64,000 nucleotides of DNA from positions 1-64,000 of the forward strand of contig KI535270.1 in NCBI GenBank assembly GCA_000488855.1, written 5' to 3'. Positions 1 through 8,310 of the stretch are shown here, in pieces. The DNA is from Eubacterium brachy ATCC 33089 (lineage in GTDB: Bacteria > Bacillota > Clostridia > Peptostreptococcales > Anaerovoracaceae). The notes under the pieces are model-generated. The model saw only the letters and a list, made by a program, of their open reading frames with translations. It had not been told where the DNA came from and did not search any database. The position numbers and the translations under genes were made by a program. Each line of letters opens with the position of its first letter. Positions within the stretch are counted from its first letter, which is position 1.

Positions 1-832
1 AGGAATACTTCATGTGTCCCCATTTCTTCCAGCCCCTGATGTACGCATCTCCTTCTTCATCATCGTAAAATTTATAGAGTTTTCCGTTTATTCGCTTCCA
101 TCCTTTTTCTTGTGCGCCGGTTTTTTCATTGAAATAGTAGTACTTTCCGTCTATCCTCTGCAGTCCAGTAACATAATTCTCGCTATCATCGTAATAATAC
201 GTATCTCCGTCTATTTTTTGCCAACCGCTCAATTTTGATAATACACCGTTTTTATTAAAATAGTAAGCTTTTCCATGTATTTTGTGAGCTCCGGTAAGCA
301 GTTCTCCTTCTTCGCCTACGTAGTAAGTCTTTCCGTCAACACGTTTAAACCCCTGTGATTTTATCTGCATTCCATCTTCATCAAAAAGATACATCTTTCC
401 ATCGATTTTTGATGGTCCTACAGCAAACACTCCATCACCGTAACAGTAAGACGACCTACTGTCATTCCAATGCTTCCAGCCCTTGATATACGCATCTCCC
501 TCTACGTCATCATAAAACTTGTAGAGTTTTCCATTTATCTTCTTCCATCCTCTTTCCTGAATGCCATTTTCATTCAAGTAGTAAAACTTTCCATTTATTT
601 TGCTGAGTCCAGTTGCAAAAACGCCATCTCCATAGCAATAGGAAAAACTTTCGTCCTTCCATTTTTTCCAGCCTTTAATGTAGGCATCTCCCTCTTCATC
701 ATCGTAAAATTTATAGAGTTTACCATCTATTCTCTTCCAACCTTTTTCCTGAATGCCCGAGCTTTCATTGAAATAATAGTACTTTCCATTTATTTTACTC
801 AAACCTTTCGCCCATCTGCCGCTGTTGTATAG
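1..832 (-). repeat. Tandem cell-wall-binding repeats within the amidase gene
   Basis: About 20-residue units of the form GW-x-INGK-x-YYF-x(n)-G. They are organised into longer blocks: a segment encoding GWKRINGKLYKFYDDEEGDA recurs at about 25-110, 470-556 and 665-750 with high nucleotide similarity. The blocks include an unusual acidic YDDEEGDAYIKGWK stretch and a SYCYGDGVFA stretch. This is an intragenic protein repeat, not a CRISPR array; unit spacing is irregular (about 195 and 445 bp). Confidence 0.85.
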
Positions 833-2191
833 AAATTTTTTCCCGCTGCCAGTATTTACCCATTCACCATCTTCTTTTGAGAGCCCCAAATGTTTGACAA
901 TGCCTCTGGCATCGGCTTTAGCTATTCTTTTCAATTTTTCATCTGTATTTAGATAGTTGGAAGCATCACCTTTGTTTGTCATAAACCCGTGTTCAACGAT
1001 CAAGCCTGTCAATCCCAGCTCTCCTGAATATCTGTTCACTATATAGTCGGAATACTTGTGAAGATTAACTTGCTTTGTACCTCTGTCACGTATCCCTAAA
1101 TCCTTTAATTCATCTAATATACGCCTTCCTAATTTTCCCCCTTCTTTAGTGTATTTATCGCGTTCAGGATGTTCTTTCGTTTTCGATCTATACCAAACTT
1201 CCGCACCATTAGCCGATGTCGGACCTGAGTTCAAATGCAAGCTGATGAACAATTCCGCATCATATGATTTAGCTGTCTTAATCCTTTCCTTTATGCATTG
1301 ACCGGAAGTCGTTCCAGGATATGGACACGCTTCTCCACCTCTCGATAATTGAACTTCTATTCCACCGTACTGTTCCAATTCTTCCTTAAGATACTTAGCA
1401 ATTTTCAACGTTGCCTTAGCTTCATTTATTCCGTTTCCGCTTCCGCCTTGATGCCTGATATCGTGTCCCGGATCGAGTGTTATTTTTTTAATATTTCTAT
1501 ATTTTGCATTTATAGCATTCTTTAAAAAATTCCCATCTGTAAACGAGCCTATATGAGTATTGCTCACAAGTTTTTTATCATCTTGTTTTTTTAAAGCTCT
1601 TTCTATTTGATTCGCAATTTCATCAACGTCTGAGCTCTTAATTTCTGCAATTCCATCTTTCTCCTTATGCTCTCTTATTTTCAGTCTCGCTTCAGTCTGT
1701 TCCTCTCCTCTTCTAAGATATTCCTTGTCAACCCCGAATCCGGCTTCCATTTTAAAATCAGTACGCTCCAAAGTTTCTTTTTCACCATTTTTATAAATCA
1801 ATTTTATGGATTTTAAATCGTATATTCCATTATTTTCGGTTTCCAGTTTCTTTGTAAATCTGAATTTGTTTTCCCGCTTTTTAACACTTTCAAAATCCAG
1901 CGCTTTACCTTCTTTGCTCATATAGTTTAAAACCGCTTTTTCTATCTCCTTTTTTGAATCGAAAGAAACAGCGATATTCTGCTCCATAGGGGACTGAATC
2001 TGCGGTTTTTCAACATATATATATTTCACATTTGAACTTTTCGCTTTTGACGTTGCATTATCTTTTGCAATTTGACTTTGTAAATTGCTTTGTCCTGAAA
2101 ATCCTCCGACAGCATATCCTGTCCAACTGCCGGTTGTTATTAGCGCTGTTGTAAGCACTGAAAATAAAATTGATCTGACTTTTTTATTCAT
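1..2191 (-). CDS. N-acetylmuramoyl-L-alanine amidase with C-terminal cell-wall-binding repeats (partial, runs off left edge)
   Basis: Secreted peptidoglycan hydrolase; the start is inside the window and the 3' end is cut off (730 codons visible). Translation starts MNKKVRSILFSVLTTALI, a signal peptide. A non-catalytic region follows to about residue 230, then an Amidase_3 domain with the zinc-site motifs LDPGHD, GGSGNGINEA, SLHLNS and VEHGFMTN. The remainder is a chain of aromatic-rich GWxxINGKxYYF units typical of choline/cell-wall-binding repeats. It would cleave the amide between MurNAc and L-Ala at the cell surface, the repeats anchoring it non-covalently. The ATG has a strong AGAGAGG site 5 nt upstream. 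The open frame gives no stop in the window. A small ORF overlaps its ATG by ATGA. Family call is firm; the wall ligand is unknown. Confidence 0.93.
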   Translation of the reverse strand, partial: MNKKVRSILFSVLTTALITTGSWTGYAVGGFSGQSNLQSQIAKDNATSKAKSSNVKYIYVEKPQIQSPMEQNIAVSFDSKKEIEKAVLNYMSKEGKALDFESVKKRENKFRFTKKLETENNGIYDLKSIKLIYKNGEKETLERTDFKMEAGFGVDKEYLRRGEEQTEARLKIREHKEKDGIAEIKSSDVDEIANQIERALKKQDDKKLVSNTHIGSFTDGNFLKNAINAKYRNIKKITLDPGHDIRHQGGSGNGINEAKATLKIAKYLKEELEQYGGIEVQLSRGGEACPYPGTTSGQCIKERIKTAKSYDAELFISLHLNSGPTSANGAEVWYRSKTKEHPERDKYTKEGGKLGRRILDELKDLGIRDRGTKQVNLHKYSDYIVNRYSGELGLTGLIVEHGFMTNKGDASNYLNTDEKLKRIAKADARGIVKHLGLSKEDGEWVNTGSGKKFLYNSGRWAKGLSKINGKYYYFNESSGIQEKGWKRIDGKLYKFYDDEEGDAYIKGWKKWKDESFSYCYGDGVFATGLSKINGKFYYLNENGIQERGWKKINGKLYKFYDDVEGDAYIKGWKHWNDSRSSYCYGDGVFAVGPSKIDGKMYLFDEDGMQIKSQGFKRVDGKTYYVGEEGELLTGAHKIHGKAYYFNKNGVLSKLSGWQKIDGDTYYYDDSENYVTGLQRIDGKYYYFNEKTGAQEKGWKRINGKLYKFYDDEEGDAYIRGWKKWGHMKYS

Positions 2192-2358
2192 GATAACCTC
2201 TCTTTATGTGCACTCCCTTTCTTATCTATCCTATTATTTGTCAAGTGATAATTATATCTGTACAATGTGATATCATTCACTGCATAACATAATACCTTCA
2301 TTCTAATACCTTGATCTGAATTCTCTCTGATGAATTTCTCTCTCATCGCACGATACAT
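2188..2358 (-). CDS. Candidate small ORF (56 aa) translationally coupled to the amidase
   Basis: Unrecognised 56-residue frame beginning MYRAMREKFIREN and ending KGSAHKERLS. It has an AGGA site 5 nt before its ATG, a TGATATAAT extended -10 about 35 nt upstream, and a stop codon that overlaps the amidase start as ATGA. It is basic, aromatic-rich and has no membrane segment. It could be a leader peptide coupling translation to the amidase, or chance, since the region also holds a second TATAAT (about 2248) that could be the real amidase promoter. I see no known domain. Confidence 0.3.
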   Translation of the reverse strand: MYRAMREKFIRENSDQGIRMKVLCYAVNDITLYRYNYHLTNNRIDKKGSAHKERLS

Positions 2359-2392
2359 CTTCTTCCTAAAATGTACAGCAATTTTGTCTATA

Positions 2393-2401
2393 ATTATATC
2401 A
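2393..2401 (-). promoter_or_regulatory. Candidate extended -10 promoter for small ORF/amidase
   Basis: Minus-strand TGATATAAT (TGn plus perfect TATAAT). The region 17 bp further upstream reads TTTATT, a poor -35, as expected for an extended -10 promoter. Transcription would start near 2386, 28 nt before the small ORF. The 305-bp interval 2192-2496 otherwise holds only the small ORF and the yajC terminator hairpin. Confidence 0.45.
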
Positions 2402-2411
2402 CAGTTTACAT

Positions 2412-2453
2412 AATAAATAAAACGATATAACGCACATCACCGCATTATATCGT
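2412..2453 (-). terminator. Rho-independent terminator after yajC
   Basis: Inverted repeat ACGATATAA / TTATATCGT (2422-2430 and 2445-2453) with a 14-nt loop. On the minus strand it is followed by TTTTATTT. It lies 43 bp past the yajC stop. Confidence 0.55.
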
Positions 2454-2496
2454 CATATATTCTCATACACTTATCACTTATAGCTATCGATCTCAA

Positions 2497-2904
2497 TCAG
2501 TTCTCATCTGCATTTTCCGGTGTTGCAGGTTCGACTTCAACATCTACAACATCTTCTTTTTCGGCCTTCTTTAATCTTCTCGGTCTGGCTGCAGACTTTG
2601 ACTTCTCATCATCAGTCTCTTTTGAAAGTTTGCTTCCCTTACCTGAAACAACCTGCGATATAGCCCATCTTGTCAATTCAAATTTAACTTTATCCGCTCC
2701 AACTTGAATAACCACTGTATCGTCCCTAACTCTTACTACTTTTCCGCATATGCCTCCGATTGAAACTATTGAATCGCCTACCTTCAAAGCAGCTCTCATA
2801 GCATTCAATTCTTTTTCTTTCTTTTTCTGTGGTCTAAATATCAGAAAATACATTATCACCACTAAAAGCAATATAGGTAATAAGCCCGCTAAATTCCTAT
2901 TCAT
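2497..2904 (-). CDS. yajC: YajC family preprotein translocase subunit
   Basis: 135-residue single-pass membrane protein. It has a short N-terminus and one hydrophobic helix (about residues 6-22, LAGLLPILLLVVIMYFLIF), then the hallmark RPQKKKEKE basic segment and a beta-rich YajC core with GDSIVSIGGICGKV. YajC associates with SecDF at the Sec translocon. The start chosen is ATG 2904, with AGGAGAG 7 nt upstream. The frame stays open upstream, but that would run through the tRNA-Leu gene and is not credible. Odd points: a long charged C-terminal tail (about 45 residues, Lys/Asp/Glu rich), and the usual neighbours tgt, queA and secDF are absent here. Confidence 0.92.
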   Translation of the reverse strand: MNRNLAGLLPILLLVVIMYFLIFRPQKKKEKELNAMRAALKVGDSIVSIGGICGKVVRVRDDTVVIQVGADKVKFELTRWAISQVVSGKGSKLSKETDDEKSKSAARPRRLKKAEKEDVVDVEVEPATPENADEN

Positions 2905-2933
2905 AATCACACTCTCCTTGGACTCCATAATTC

Positions 2934-3020
2934 TGGTGCCGGCGATGGGGGTCGAACCCATACGGTGTTGCCACCACGGGATTTTGAATCCCGCACGTCT
3001 GCCAATTCCATCACGCCGGC
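2934..3020 (-). tRNA. tRNA-Leu (anticodon CAA)
   Basis: Class II tRNA with acceptor stem GCCGGCG/CGCCGGC-type pairing, D-arm GGCAGACG, anticodon loop TTCAAAA (CAA), a long variable arm, T-arm GGGTTCGACCC and an encoded CCA. It lies between the kinase gene and yajC. Confidence 0.95.
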
Positions 3021-3071
3021 ATAACAAGATAAATTATATAATAAATAACTTCTTTAGTCAACTTAAAATAT

Positions 3072-3971
3072 TCATAAAGTTTTAATATTTTGGGGTATTA
3101 TAATGATAAATTCCGAGCCCTCTCCAACTTTGCTGTTTATAATCAAATTTCCGTTGAAGTCAGCTGCCGCATGCTTTACTATGGAAAGCCCTAATCCCGT
3201 TCCATCCACCAAATTCGATCTCGATTTATCCACTCTATAAAATCTTTCTGTTATTCTGCTCAAATCTTTTTCACCTATTCCTATGCCGTCATCTTTCACT
3301 GAAATTCTCAATTCCGAGTCATTTTCAACACCGTCTATCCACACATGTCCATTGATTTCATTGTATTTTATCCCATTTTCTATGAGATTTAACATCATTT
3401 GCTTAAATCTGTCCAAGCTTCCGTTAAGCTTTATTGATGCGGAAACTTCGTTAAATATGGATACGCCTTTTTCTTCTAGAATAGGTTTTAGAACTTCTGT
3501 TATCCTTTCTACAACTTCTTTTACATTTATCTCTTCTTCAACATTTGCTTCTGTATTTTCCACGTCGGACAGAACGAGTATATCATTTATAAGTCTTTTC
3601 AGCCTATCAGTTTCTTCAGCCATTATATTTATAAATTTGTTTCTGGTCTCTTCATCTTCAACAGCGCCTGACTGCAACGTTTCTATAAATCCTGAAATTG
3701 ACGTTAAAGGAGTTTTTAACTCATGGCTTGCATTTGCTACAAACTCCGATCTCATATTTTGAATTTTCTTCGTTTCTTCAAGAATAGACTTCGCTCTTTC
3801 TTCAACACTTCTCCTAAAGGACGCCATTACCTCATAAGATATTTTGAACGAAATTCCTACAACGATTAAAATTCCAACACACATTAAAACAGGTTCTCTT
3901 TTTAGCAGAACATATACGCAGATCAACAACGCACATGTAAATATCCAAAGTGTCAAGTACCGTATTTTCAT
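3072..3971 (-). CDS. phoR: PhoR-type sensor histidine kinase
   Basis: 299-residue membrane kinase. Two adjacent N-terminal helices (about 6-22 and 29-45) are separated by only a few residues, so there is no real extracellular sensor domain. A short linker leads to the H-box FVANASHELKTPL (His83), then the N-box NLIENGIKYN, G1 DDGIGIG and G2 GTGLGLSI. It would autophosphorylate and pass phosphate to the regulator whose gene overlaps its start by 4 bp (ATGA). It is short for PhoR/PnpS, which usually carry a PAS domain. Because the operon starts with a Na/Pi transporter carrying a PhoU domain, the signal is probably phosphate, sensed through protein contact rather than an ectodomain (inference). 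Confidence 0.85.
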   Translation of the reverse strand: MKIRYLTLWIFTCALLICVYVLLKREPVLMCVGILIVVGISFKISYEVMASFRRSVEERAKSILEETKKIQNMRSEFVANASHELKTPLTSISGFIETLQSGAVEDEETRNKFINIMAEETDRLKRLINDILVLSDVENTEANVEEEINVKEVVERITEVLKPILEEKGVSIFNEVSASIKLNGSLDRFKQMMLNLIENGIKYNEINGHVWIDGVENDSELRISVKDDGIGIGEKDLSRITERFYRVDKSRSNLVDGTGLGLSIVKHAAADFNGNLIINSKVGEGSEFIIIIPQNIKTL

Positions 3972-4648
3972 TTTATCCTGTACCCTCTTCCCCTAATAGT
4001 TTCAATGTAATCCTCTCCATCGCCTACGGAATTGAGTTTTTGTCTTATATGTCTTATATGCACATCCACCGTCCTGCTTTCTCCCATGTAATCAATTCCC
4101 CAAACTTTGTTCAAAAGCTCATCTCTGGAAAAGGTTTTCCCACGATTTAGCATCAAAAATGAAAGCAACTCAAACTCCTTAACCGTTAAATTTACTAAAT
4201 CATTGTTTATGTAAACTTCTTTTTCTATTTCGTTTAATTTCAGTTTCTTCGTTTCTTTGAAGCCTTTTTCAATTTTCTCCGAGTCATTTCTTCTCAGATG
4301 GGCACGTATTCTGGCCATCAATTCCTTTATTCCAAAAGGTTTGGTCATATAATCGTCAGCACCGAAATCCAGCCCCATAACCTTATCTTTTTCCTCCCCT
4401 TTGGCAGTCAGCATTATTATGGGTACACTTATTCCATCTTTCCTCAGTTCACGACACAATGAAAAGCCATCTTTCTTGGGAAGCATAACATCTAGCAAAA
4501 TCAATTCCGGAGACTCTCTATGTGCTAAAATCGCACCTTCTATTCCGTCTTTTGCACTCAAAATGCTGAATCCCTCTTTTTCCAGGTTATATTTTATAAG
4601 TTCAGTTATATTTATCTCATCCTCAACTATCAATATTTTCTTTTTCAT
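3968..4648 (-). CDS. phoP: PhoB/PhoP-family response regulator
   Basis: 226-residue OmpR/PhoB-type regulator. The receiver domain (1-120) has acidic VEDE, phospho-acceptor Asp53 in LLDVMLPKKDG, Thr in MLTAKG and Lys in MTKPF. The C-terminal winged helix (about 130-226) has recognition helix RTVDVHIRHIRQKL and wing RGRGYRIK. That helix resembles E. coli PhoB (RTVDVHIRRLRKAL, from memory) more than B. subtilis PhoP, which predicts GTCA-type rather than TTAACA-type sites. It overlaps the transporter stop and the kinase start by 4 bp each, giving one translationally coupled operon. It is the best candidate regulator for the Pho-box-like promoters at 48 kb. Confidence 0.88.
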   Translation of the reverse strand: MKKKILIVEDEINITELIKYNLEKEGFSILSAKDGIEGAILAHRESPELILLDVMLPKKDGFSLCRELRKDGISVPIIMLTAKGEEKDKVMGLDFGADDYMTKPFGIKELMARIRAHLRRNDSEKIEKGFKETKKLKLNEIEKEVYINNDLVNLTVKEFELLSFLMLNRGKTFSRDELLNKVWGIDYMGESRTVDVHIRHIRQKLNSVGDGEDYIETIRGRGYRIK

Positions 4649-6357
4649 ATGTTTATGCTTTCTTTTGCATATCCTCTGATTTTATTTTTTACAGCATAAC
4701 CCTTTAAAACAGCCTCTGCGATGTTGTTGCAGCTATCCGCAACTCTTTCCAAGTTATGAATTACATCTATATACATGACCGTTGCTACAGGAGAACAAAG
4801 GCCTGTCTCCAACCTGTGCATATGCTTTTTTCTCAATTCAATTTCCATCTCGTTCACGTTTTCTTCTTGACTCAAAACGCCTTCTGCTATTTTGTGCTTT
4901 CCAGTTTCTAGACATATGAAAGTATCTTCCATCATCTTATCTATGAGACCGAAATAGAAATACACCTCTTTGTACGCCTCATCTGATAAAACGTATTTAT
5001 TTTTTGTCTTTTCTTGAGCAAGGGCGACTATATTTTTTGCATAATCTCCTATGTGTTCAATATCACTGGCTACGTGGTATAATGCCGATACCGTCTGTTT
5101 TTGATATTCGGTTATGCCTTCACTGGATAGAATCATTGAAAGATACTTTATAGTTTCTTCTCTGAGTTTGTTAACCACCTTGTCGGACTCCATAACTTCT
5201 CCAACTTCTTTTACATCTCCCGAAATAAATGCTTTTTTAGCTTTAGTAATCATGTCCGTTACTAAATTCCCACTTCTAACCATCTCTTTTATAGCAAGAT
5301 GTATAGCGAAAACAGGCTGTCCTATGACCTTTTCATCTAAAAATACCGGTTCATTTTGTAATATTTGTTTATCTTCTCCAGGCACGATTTTAGTAACTAT
5401 CTTAACTAAGAGCCAAATGAACGGAATAAATAATAATGTACAAACGACGTTGAACAATAGATGTGCATTGGCTATTTCTCTTGCTATCACACCTACTTCA
5501 GCACCCTTTGGCGATAACCAATGAACCAGCTTTGATATTTGCGGAATAAACCATATGAAAATCAGCGTTCCTCCAAAATTAAATATAGTGTGTGCCACCG
5601 CAGTTCTCTTGGCATTTACCGACGCTCCGACAGATGCCATCAGAGCTGTAATCGTAGTTCCTATATTACTTCCAAACAAAATCGGTAAAGCACCCGTCAA
5701 CCCTATTACAGATGTAACACCGTCCGGGCCCGGAGTCGCTGCTAAATTTTGTAGAACTGCAATCACTGCCGATGACGATTGAATTACCATAGTGGATATT
5801 ATCCCCAATAACACTCCTAAAATTGGAATATCCGATACCTTAAGCATTAAATCTGTAAAGGCTTGTGCATTAGCGAGAGGCTTCATTACGTCGCCCATGG
5901 TATTTATTCCTACAAAAAGCAATCCAAAACCAAATGCTATCTCTCCGATATCTCTGATTTTTTCCTTATGTTTTAGAAAGAACATCATTATAAATCCAAC
6001 GAATACAAAAATCCACGCATAATCGCCTATATTGAAAGCTATCAGCTGTGCCGTTATGGTAGTACCGATATTTGCACCTAAAATTACACTTATAGCTTGA
6101 GGTAACTTCATCAGTCCTGCGCTTACAAAACCGATTACCATAACTGTAGTGGCGCTGGAACTTTGTAAAACTGCCGTAGTTAATGCTCCTGCTAAAACGC
6201 CGAAGACGGGATTTGCTGTAAGCATTGCCAGAATATTTCTCATCTTGTCTCCGGCAGATTTTTGTAATCCTTCCGACATTAAGTTCATCCCGAAGATGAA
6301 TACTGCCAGCCCACCCAGAAGTGTTGCTACCGTAGTAAAAATACTAATTTCCATCAT
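4645..6357 (-). CDS. Na/Pi cotransporter family protein with C-terminal PhoU domain
   Basis: 570-residue membrane protein of the NptA/YjbB family. There are two inverted transporter repeats, each with the QSSSA signature (residues about 65-71 and 193-197) and the GxNIGTT signature (about 94-100 and 230). About eight helices reach residue 330, followed by a cytosolic helical PhoU-like domain (about 360-550). It imports (or exports) inorganic phosphate with Na+. It heads the operon with the two-component pair, replacing the usual pstSCAB-phoU context. GAGAGG lies just before ATGATG, so either Met may start. Transport direction cannot be told from sequence. Confidence 0.9.
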   Translation of the reverse strand: MMEISIFTTVATLLGGLAVFIFGMNLMSEGLQKSAGDKMRNILAMLTANPVFGVLAGALTTAVLQSSSATTVMVIGFVSAGLMKLPQAISVILGANIGTTITAQLIAFNIGDYAWIFVFVGFIMMFFLKHKEKIRDIGEIAFGFGLLFVGINTMGDVMKPLANAQAFTDLMLKVSDIPILGVLLGIISTMVIQSSSAVIAVLQNLAATPGPDGVTSVIGLTGALPILFGSNIGTTITALMASVGASVNAKRTAVAHTIFNFGGTLIFIWFIPQISKLVHWLSPKGAEVGVIAREIANAHLLFNVVCTLLFIPFIWLLVKIVTKIVPGEDKQILQNEPVFLDEKVIGQPVFAIHLAIKEMVRSGNLVTDMITKAKKAFISGDVKEVGEVMESDKVVNKLREETIKYLSMILSSEGITEYQKQTVSALYHVASDIEHIGDYAKNIVALAQEKTKNKYVLSDEAYKEVYFYFGLIDKMMEDTFICLETGKHKIAEGVLSQEENVNEMEIELRKKHMHRLETGLCSPVATVMYIDVIHNLERVADSCNNIAEAVLKGYAVKNKIRGYAKESINI

Positions 6358-6399
6358 TATCCTCTCAAATTACAAGCTATAACTATCGCTCAGTTTAAT

Positions 6400-6430
6400 A
6401 TTATATCATATGAAGTTATCAGGTGTGACA
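6400..6430 (-). promoter_or_regulatory. nptA-phoP-phoR promoter with a Pho-box-like half-site
   Basis: Extended -10 TGATATAAT on the minus strand (6400-6408), with CCTGTCACA centred about 20 bp upstream (TGTCAC at 6425-6430). The half-site equals the second half of the Pho-like boxes at 48 kb, but its 11-bp partner is poor and it lies 16 bp from TGATATAAT (19 bp from TATAAT), not 10. Autoregulation is plausible, not shown. Confidence 0.4.
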
Positions 6431-6474
6431 GGTTTTTTATTTTATATGAGAAAATTCTATTTAAATAAACTCAA

Positions 6475-6504
6475 ACAAAAAGGATATTGAAGCATCCAAT
6501 ATCC
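6475..6504 (-). terminator. Rho-independent terminator
   Basis: GGATATTG / CAATATCC stem (6482-6489, 6497-6504) with a 7-nt loop, followed on the minus strand by TTTTTG. It ends the transcript of the small membrane protein gene. Confidence 0.75.
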
Positions 6505-6578
6505 TCCTTAATATTTTGAAATTACATACTTTTCATAGTAATTGATACGACTAACATCTCTAAAAATTATTCTCTGCT

Positions 6579-6944
6579 CTATTCCAATTCGTTTAAACTC
6601 TTGTAGTATTTTCTTTTTTTAACTACATTTACAATCACAATGCAGATAATCGAAGCTGCCAACACCTGTAATACAACCGCAAAAACCACAATGGTAGTCT
6701 TTGGAGTTCTCAATATCTGTTCAAGTTTCGTCGGCTGCTTTTCCTCTATTTTTTCAACCGCCAAGTCCTCTTTGACCTCTTCCTTATCCACAATTTCCTG
6801 CTTCTCAACCTTTTTCGCTTCGGCACGCCAACACAAACCTGAATGTGCGTTAAACTCTGAATTATCCGTCATCGCTCTAAATGCGGTTAAGATGGAAAAA
6901 ATCATAAGAATAATTAAAGTTCTCAATAATATCCTATTCTTCAT
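6579..6944 (-). CDS. Small membrane protein of unknown function
   Basis: 121 residues, not recognised. The N-terminal hydrophobic segment (about 6-24) looks like a signal peptide or anchor. It is followed by a Glu/Lys/Val-rich, probably extended or coiled linker (about 43-80, KKVEKQEIVDKEEVKEDLAV), a second helix (about 85-108) and a basic KKRKYYKSL cytosolic tail. It could be a two-pass protein with an extracellular charged loop. It sits between the pdp stop and its own terminator and looks monocistronic. No catalytic motif is visible. Confidence 0.6.
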   Translation of the reverse strand: MKNRILLRTLIILMIFSILTAFRAMTDNSEFNAHSGLCWRAEAKKVEKQEIVDKEEVKEDLAVEKIEEKQPTKLEQILRTPKTTIVVFAVVLQVLAASIICIVIVNVVKKRKYYKSLNELE

Positions 6945-6991
6945 TGAACTTCCTTTCTACTCTCTAATGAAATTATAACCGATTTTTTCCA

Positions 6992-8284
6992 TTAGTCAAA
7001 GGAATTTTTAAATTTACCTGTTTTAAAAGCATCTATGACATAGCTTTCAGCATCTTTCAATTTTTCAGGATCATTCCCCCAAAGCGTTGCGATTATATCA
7101 TTTTTTTCGAAAGAGTCACCGGTCTTTTTTCTCAAAGTCACACCTGCGGAAAAATCTATCAAATCATCTTTTGCACTTCTTCCCGCACCTGTTTTAACAC
7201 TTGCAATCCCAATTTTTTCCGCACTTATTTTCTCTATTACATCATCGATTTCTGAAAGCTGTTTCCCCCTTACATCTCTGCTGTACTTAGGATTCTTCAT
7301 TATGTCGTAATCTTCTACAACCTCTTGATTTCCCCCTTGTGCTTTTATAAAATCTTTAAACTTTTTCAATGCCATGCCGTTTTCTATAGTCTCTTCAGCC
7401 AATTTTCTGCCCTCTTCTGCGTTCTTTGACAAATTACATAGGCAGATCATTCTCGATGCGATTTCAATAGATTCTTCGAAAAGCCTGCCTTTGATATTTC
7501 CCTTTAGCACCTCTATCGCCTCTATAATTTCATTTCTATTTCCTATCTCCATCCCTAAAGGTTCCGACATATCCGAATATACCAATTGAACTTTTTTTCC
7601 TTTTCTCTCTGCGATGTTCTTCATTACATCTCCCAAATTATGGGCATTTTTCAACAATTTCATCAGTGCACCGTCTCCATACTTAATATCCAGCACAATT
7701 GCATCTGCATTGGATGCCAATTTTTTACTCATTATGCTGGAAGCTATCAAGGGTATTGTGTCGACCGTTGCGGTAACGTCTCTAAGAGCGTAAATCAACT
7801 TGTCCGCTTTGACTATATCATCTCTCTGTGAAATTAAACTAAATCCTACAGTTTTAACATTTTTTTGAAACTCTTCCAGAGAAATATCCGTATTAAACCC
7901 GGGAATCGCCGTCAATTTGTCTATTGTCCCTCCGGTGAATCCCAAACCTCTACCACTCATCTTTACTACTTTGCAACCGACTGCAGCTGCTACCGGTCCG
8001 GAAATGATGGATATTTTATCTCCAACTCCTCCTGTGCTGTGCTTATCGACTGTAATTCCTTCAACGCCTGACCAATCCAAAGTATTTCCACTTTCCAACA
8101 TCGCATCTGTTAAATAGAAAATTTCGTCTTCATTCATATTTTGAAAGTAAAGAGTCATTAAAAAAGCCGACATCTGATAATCCGGAATTTCACCTTTTAC
8201 ATATCCGTTTACAAGATAGCGGATTTCATCTTCGGTTAGAGACTTTCCATTTCTCTTCTTTACAATTATGTCGTACATCTTCAT
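6992..8284 (-). CDS. pdp: Pyrimidine-nucleoside phosphorylase
   Basis: 430 residues, normal length for the family. It cleaves thymidine, uridine and deoxyuridine with phosphate to base plus (deoxy)ribose-1-phosphate. Motifs: KHSTGGVGDK (about 81-90, phosphate site) and SGRGLGFTGGTIDKL (about 109-123), followed by the C-terminal alpha/beta domain. The ATG at 8284 has GAGGG 6-7 nt upstream. deoB lies just upstream, so the two make a nucleoside-salvage unit: Pdp makes the pentose-1-phosphate that DeoB turns into the 5-phosphate. Confidence 0.95.
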   Translation of the reverse strand: MKMYDIIVKKRNGKSLTEDEIRYLVNGYVKGEIPDYQMSAFLMTLYFQNMNEDEIFYLTDAMLESGNTLDWSGVEGITVDKHSTGGVGDKISIISGPVAAAVGCKVVKMSGRGLGFTGGTIDKLTAIPGFNTDISLEEFQKNVKTVGFSLISQRDDIVKADKLIYALRDVTATVDTIPLIASSIMSKKLASNADAIVLDIKYGDGALMKLLKNAHNLGDVMKNIAERKGKKVQLVYSDMSEPLGMEIGNRNEIIEAIEVLKGNIKGRLFEESIEIASRMICLCNLSKNAEEGRKLAEETIENGMALKKFKDFIKAQGGNQEVVEDYDIMKNPKYSRDVRGKQLSEIDDVIEKISAEKIGIASVKTGAGRSAKDDLIDFSAGVTLRKKTGDSFEKNDIIATLWGNDPEKLKDAESYVIDAFKTGKFKNSFD

Positions 8285-8310
8285 AGTGAACCCTCTATTC
8301 GCCTAAAAAA

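Noticed and set aside
14-832. Plus-strand frames over the amidase repeats, and a possible CRISPR-like repeat array
   Set aside because: The frames are mirror images of the amidase repeat region; repeats are irregular in spacing and translate as cell-wall-binding units.
2905-3027. N-terminal extension of YajC to 176 residues
   Set aside because: The extra frame runs through tRNA-Leu; the ATG at 2904 has a strong ribosome site and starts the conserved helix.
6400-6430. Full Pho box before the Na/Pi transporter
   Set aside because: Only one good half-site (TGTCAC) is present and its distance to the -10 does not match the 10 bp seen in the sRNA promoters; kept only as a weak candidate.
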